Assembly (NCBI GenBank): GCA_947632155.1
Contig: CANROF010000011.1
Location: 1-50,354, forward strand
Direction of reading: 5' to 3'
DNA: 50,354 bases
From: an uncultured Oscillospiraceae bacterium
GTDB taxonomy: Bacteria > Bacillota > Clostridia > Oscillospirales > Oscillospiraceae
The translations under genes and the position numbers were made by a program. Positions 49,780 to 50,354 of this stretch are shown piece by piece (within the stretch, counting starts at the first letter, position 1; every line of letters begins with the position of its first letter). Below the pieces are notes generated by a model that saw nothing but the letters and a program-made list of their open reading frames with translations, did no database searches and had not been told where the DNA came from.

Positions 49780-50290
49780 CTGTAGGTGCCGGCCCGTCCC
49801 CTCCAATTTCCGCATACCGCCCAAATCAACGTGAAAACCAACCCGATACATTGTAGGGGTCGCCGTCTCGGCGACCCGTCCCCCGATTACCTCTCACCTC
49901 TGATATATCCCGTAAGGTCCGGACACCGTGCCGGCCCGTCCCCCCGACACGCAAACACCGCCCAAATCAACGCGAAAACCCATCCAATATGCCGTACGGG
50001 CCGCCGCCCACGGCGGCCCATCCCCCGTATTTCGCCGTTTTCCGTTTGAACGGAGGCCAAGCGCGATTTGGGAGGAAAGGGCCGCCGTGGGCGTGCCCAA
50101 AGGGCATTCCCGTTGGTCACGGCCCGTATGGCGATTTGGAAGGTTTTCACGTTTGTATTGTGGTTATCCGTAATCGAACCACGGGCCGGCACGGTGCGCC
50201 AGAGGCATTCCCTTCGGTCATCCGGCCCCTACGGGGACGTGGCGCGTTTGAATGTAAACGGGCGGTGAATCGAAAAATGGGGCTGTGAAA
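49780..50290. repeat. Field of dispersed variable-arm hairpin repeats (right cluster)
   Basis: No gene is seen in the last 600 bp. Units of the 2.7-3.1 kb family lie near 49817-49886 (+), 49957-50028 (+) and 50079-50155 (reverse), with a partial at about 50190-50245. Shoulder CGCCCAAATCAACGCGAAAACC and tail GGCCCATCCCCCG are conserved; arms vary (GGGTCGCC/GGCGACCC and GGGCCGCCG/CGGCGGCCC) but remain paired. Confidence 0.7.
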
Positions 50291-50306
50291 AAAGTCCCCA
50301 CATAGC

Positions 50307-50343
50307 AAAAGAGAGTCGCCAGGGGTGGCGGCTCTCTTTTGTT
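50307..50343. terminator. Strong terminator at the window end
   Basis: A 15-bp stem with one G-T pair (50307-50321 with 50326-50340), A-run on one side and T-run on the other. It may end a transcript from beyond the window. A TATAAT at 50349-50354 could be a -10 box, cut by the window edge. Confidence 0.7.
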
Positions 50344-50354
50344 TGTGGTATAAT

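Overview
The window looks like the chromosome of a high-GC, spore-forming member of the Clostridia, most probably an Oscillospiraceae-type gut bacterium. The evidence is a clear SpoIIID regulator, a LysM/GH18 protein of the spore-cortex YaaH/SleL type, a YtvI-like permease, AGGAGG-type ribosome binding sites, sigma-A promoters with 17-bp spacers, and many short dispersed hairpin repeats. I see no rRNA, tRNA, CRISPR array, phage gene or transposase.

Layout. 1-9.4 kb: a YpsA-type SLOG protein, an ABC exporter, a DUF6056-like membrane protein, the GTPase ObgE, and a four-gene xpaC-telA-LemA-like-TPM operon. 9.4-20.4 kb: spoIIID divergent from a PcrA-type helicase, galM, a cluster of small membrane proteins with an MFS permease, a sirtuin, an Amidase_6 protein, the LysM/GH18 hydrolase, a MATE exporter and a low-molecular-weight tyrosine phosphatase. 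20.7-25.4 kb: an extracytoplasmic thiol-redox locus with a TlpA lipoprotein, a membrane protein ending in a CD1871A-like CXXC tail, and a NapH-type iron-sulfur membrane protein fused to a second TlpA domain. 25.5-44.5 kb: a LytTR/GHKL two-component pair followed by a near-complete Gram-positive type IV pilus operon (2384-residue pilin-like adhesin, PilX-like and two minor pilins, PilB, PilT, PilC, major pilin, PilD, PilM, PilN, PilO). 44.6-50.3 kb: hom-lysC, a YtvI-like permease, a two-gene TSUP permease, a TetR regulator and a field of hairpin repeats.

How the parts may work together. The two-component pair is followed after 56 bp by the pilus genes, and most pilus genes overlap or nearly touch, so one polycistronic unit is likely. 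A pair of 21-bp-spaced direct repeats just upstream of its best promoter looks like a LytTR binding site. The redox locus would pass electrons from a membrane iron-sulfur protein to thioredoxin-like domains outside the membrane.

The most unusual non-coding signal is a family of about 200-bp elements (24-228, 9391-9588, 20460-20661), each folding into four hairpins. Stem sequences differ between copies but complementarity is kept. One stem always carries the same 20-bp apex, which also tops an isolated 22-bp hairpin at 44556-44603. A second family is a 258-bp MITE-like element at 16620-16877, with end fragments at 13390, 25487 and 44524. The last two bracket the two-component/pilus cluster. 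A third family has a conserved flank and variable self-complementary arms and fills 2.7-3.1 kb and 49.8-50.3 kb.
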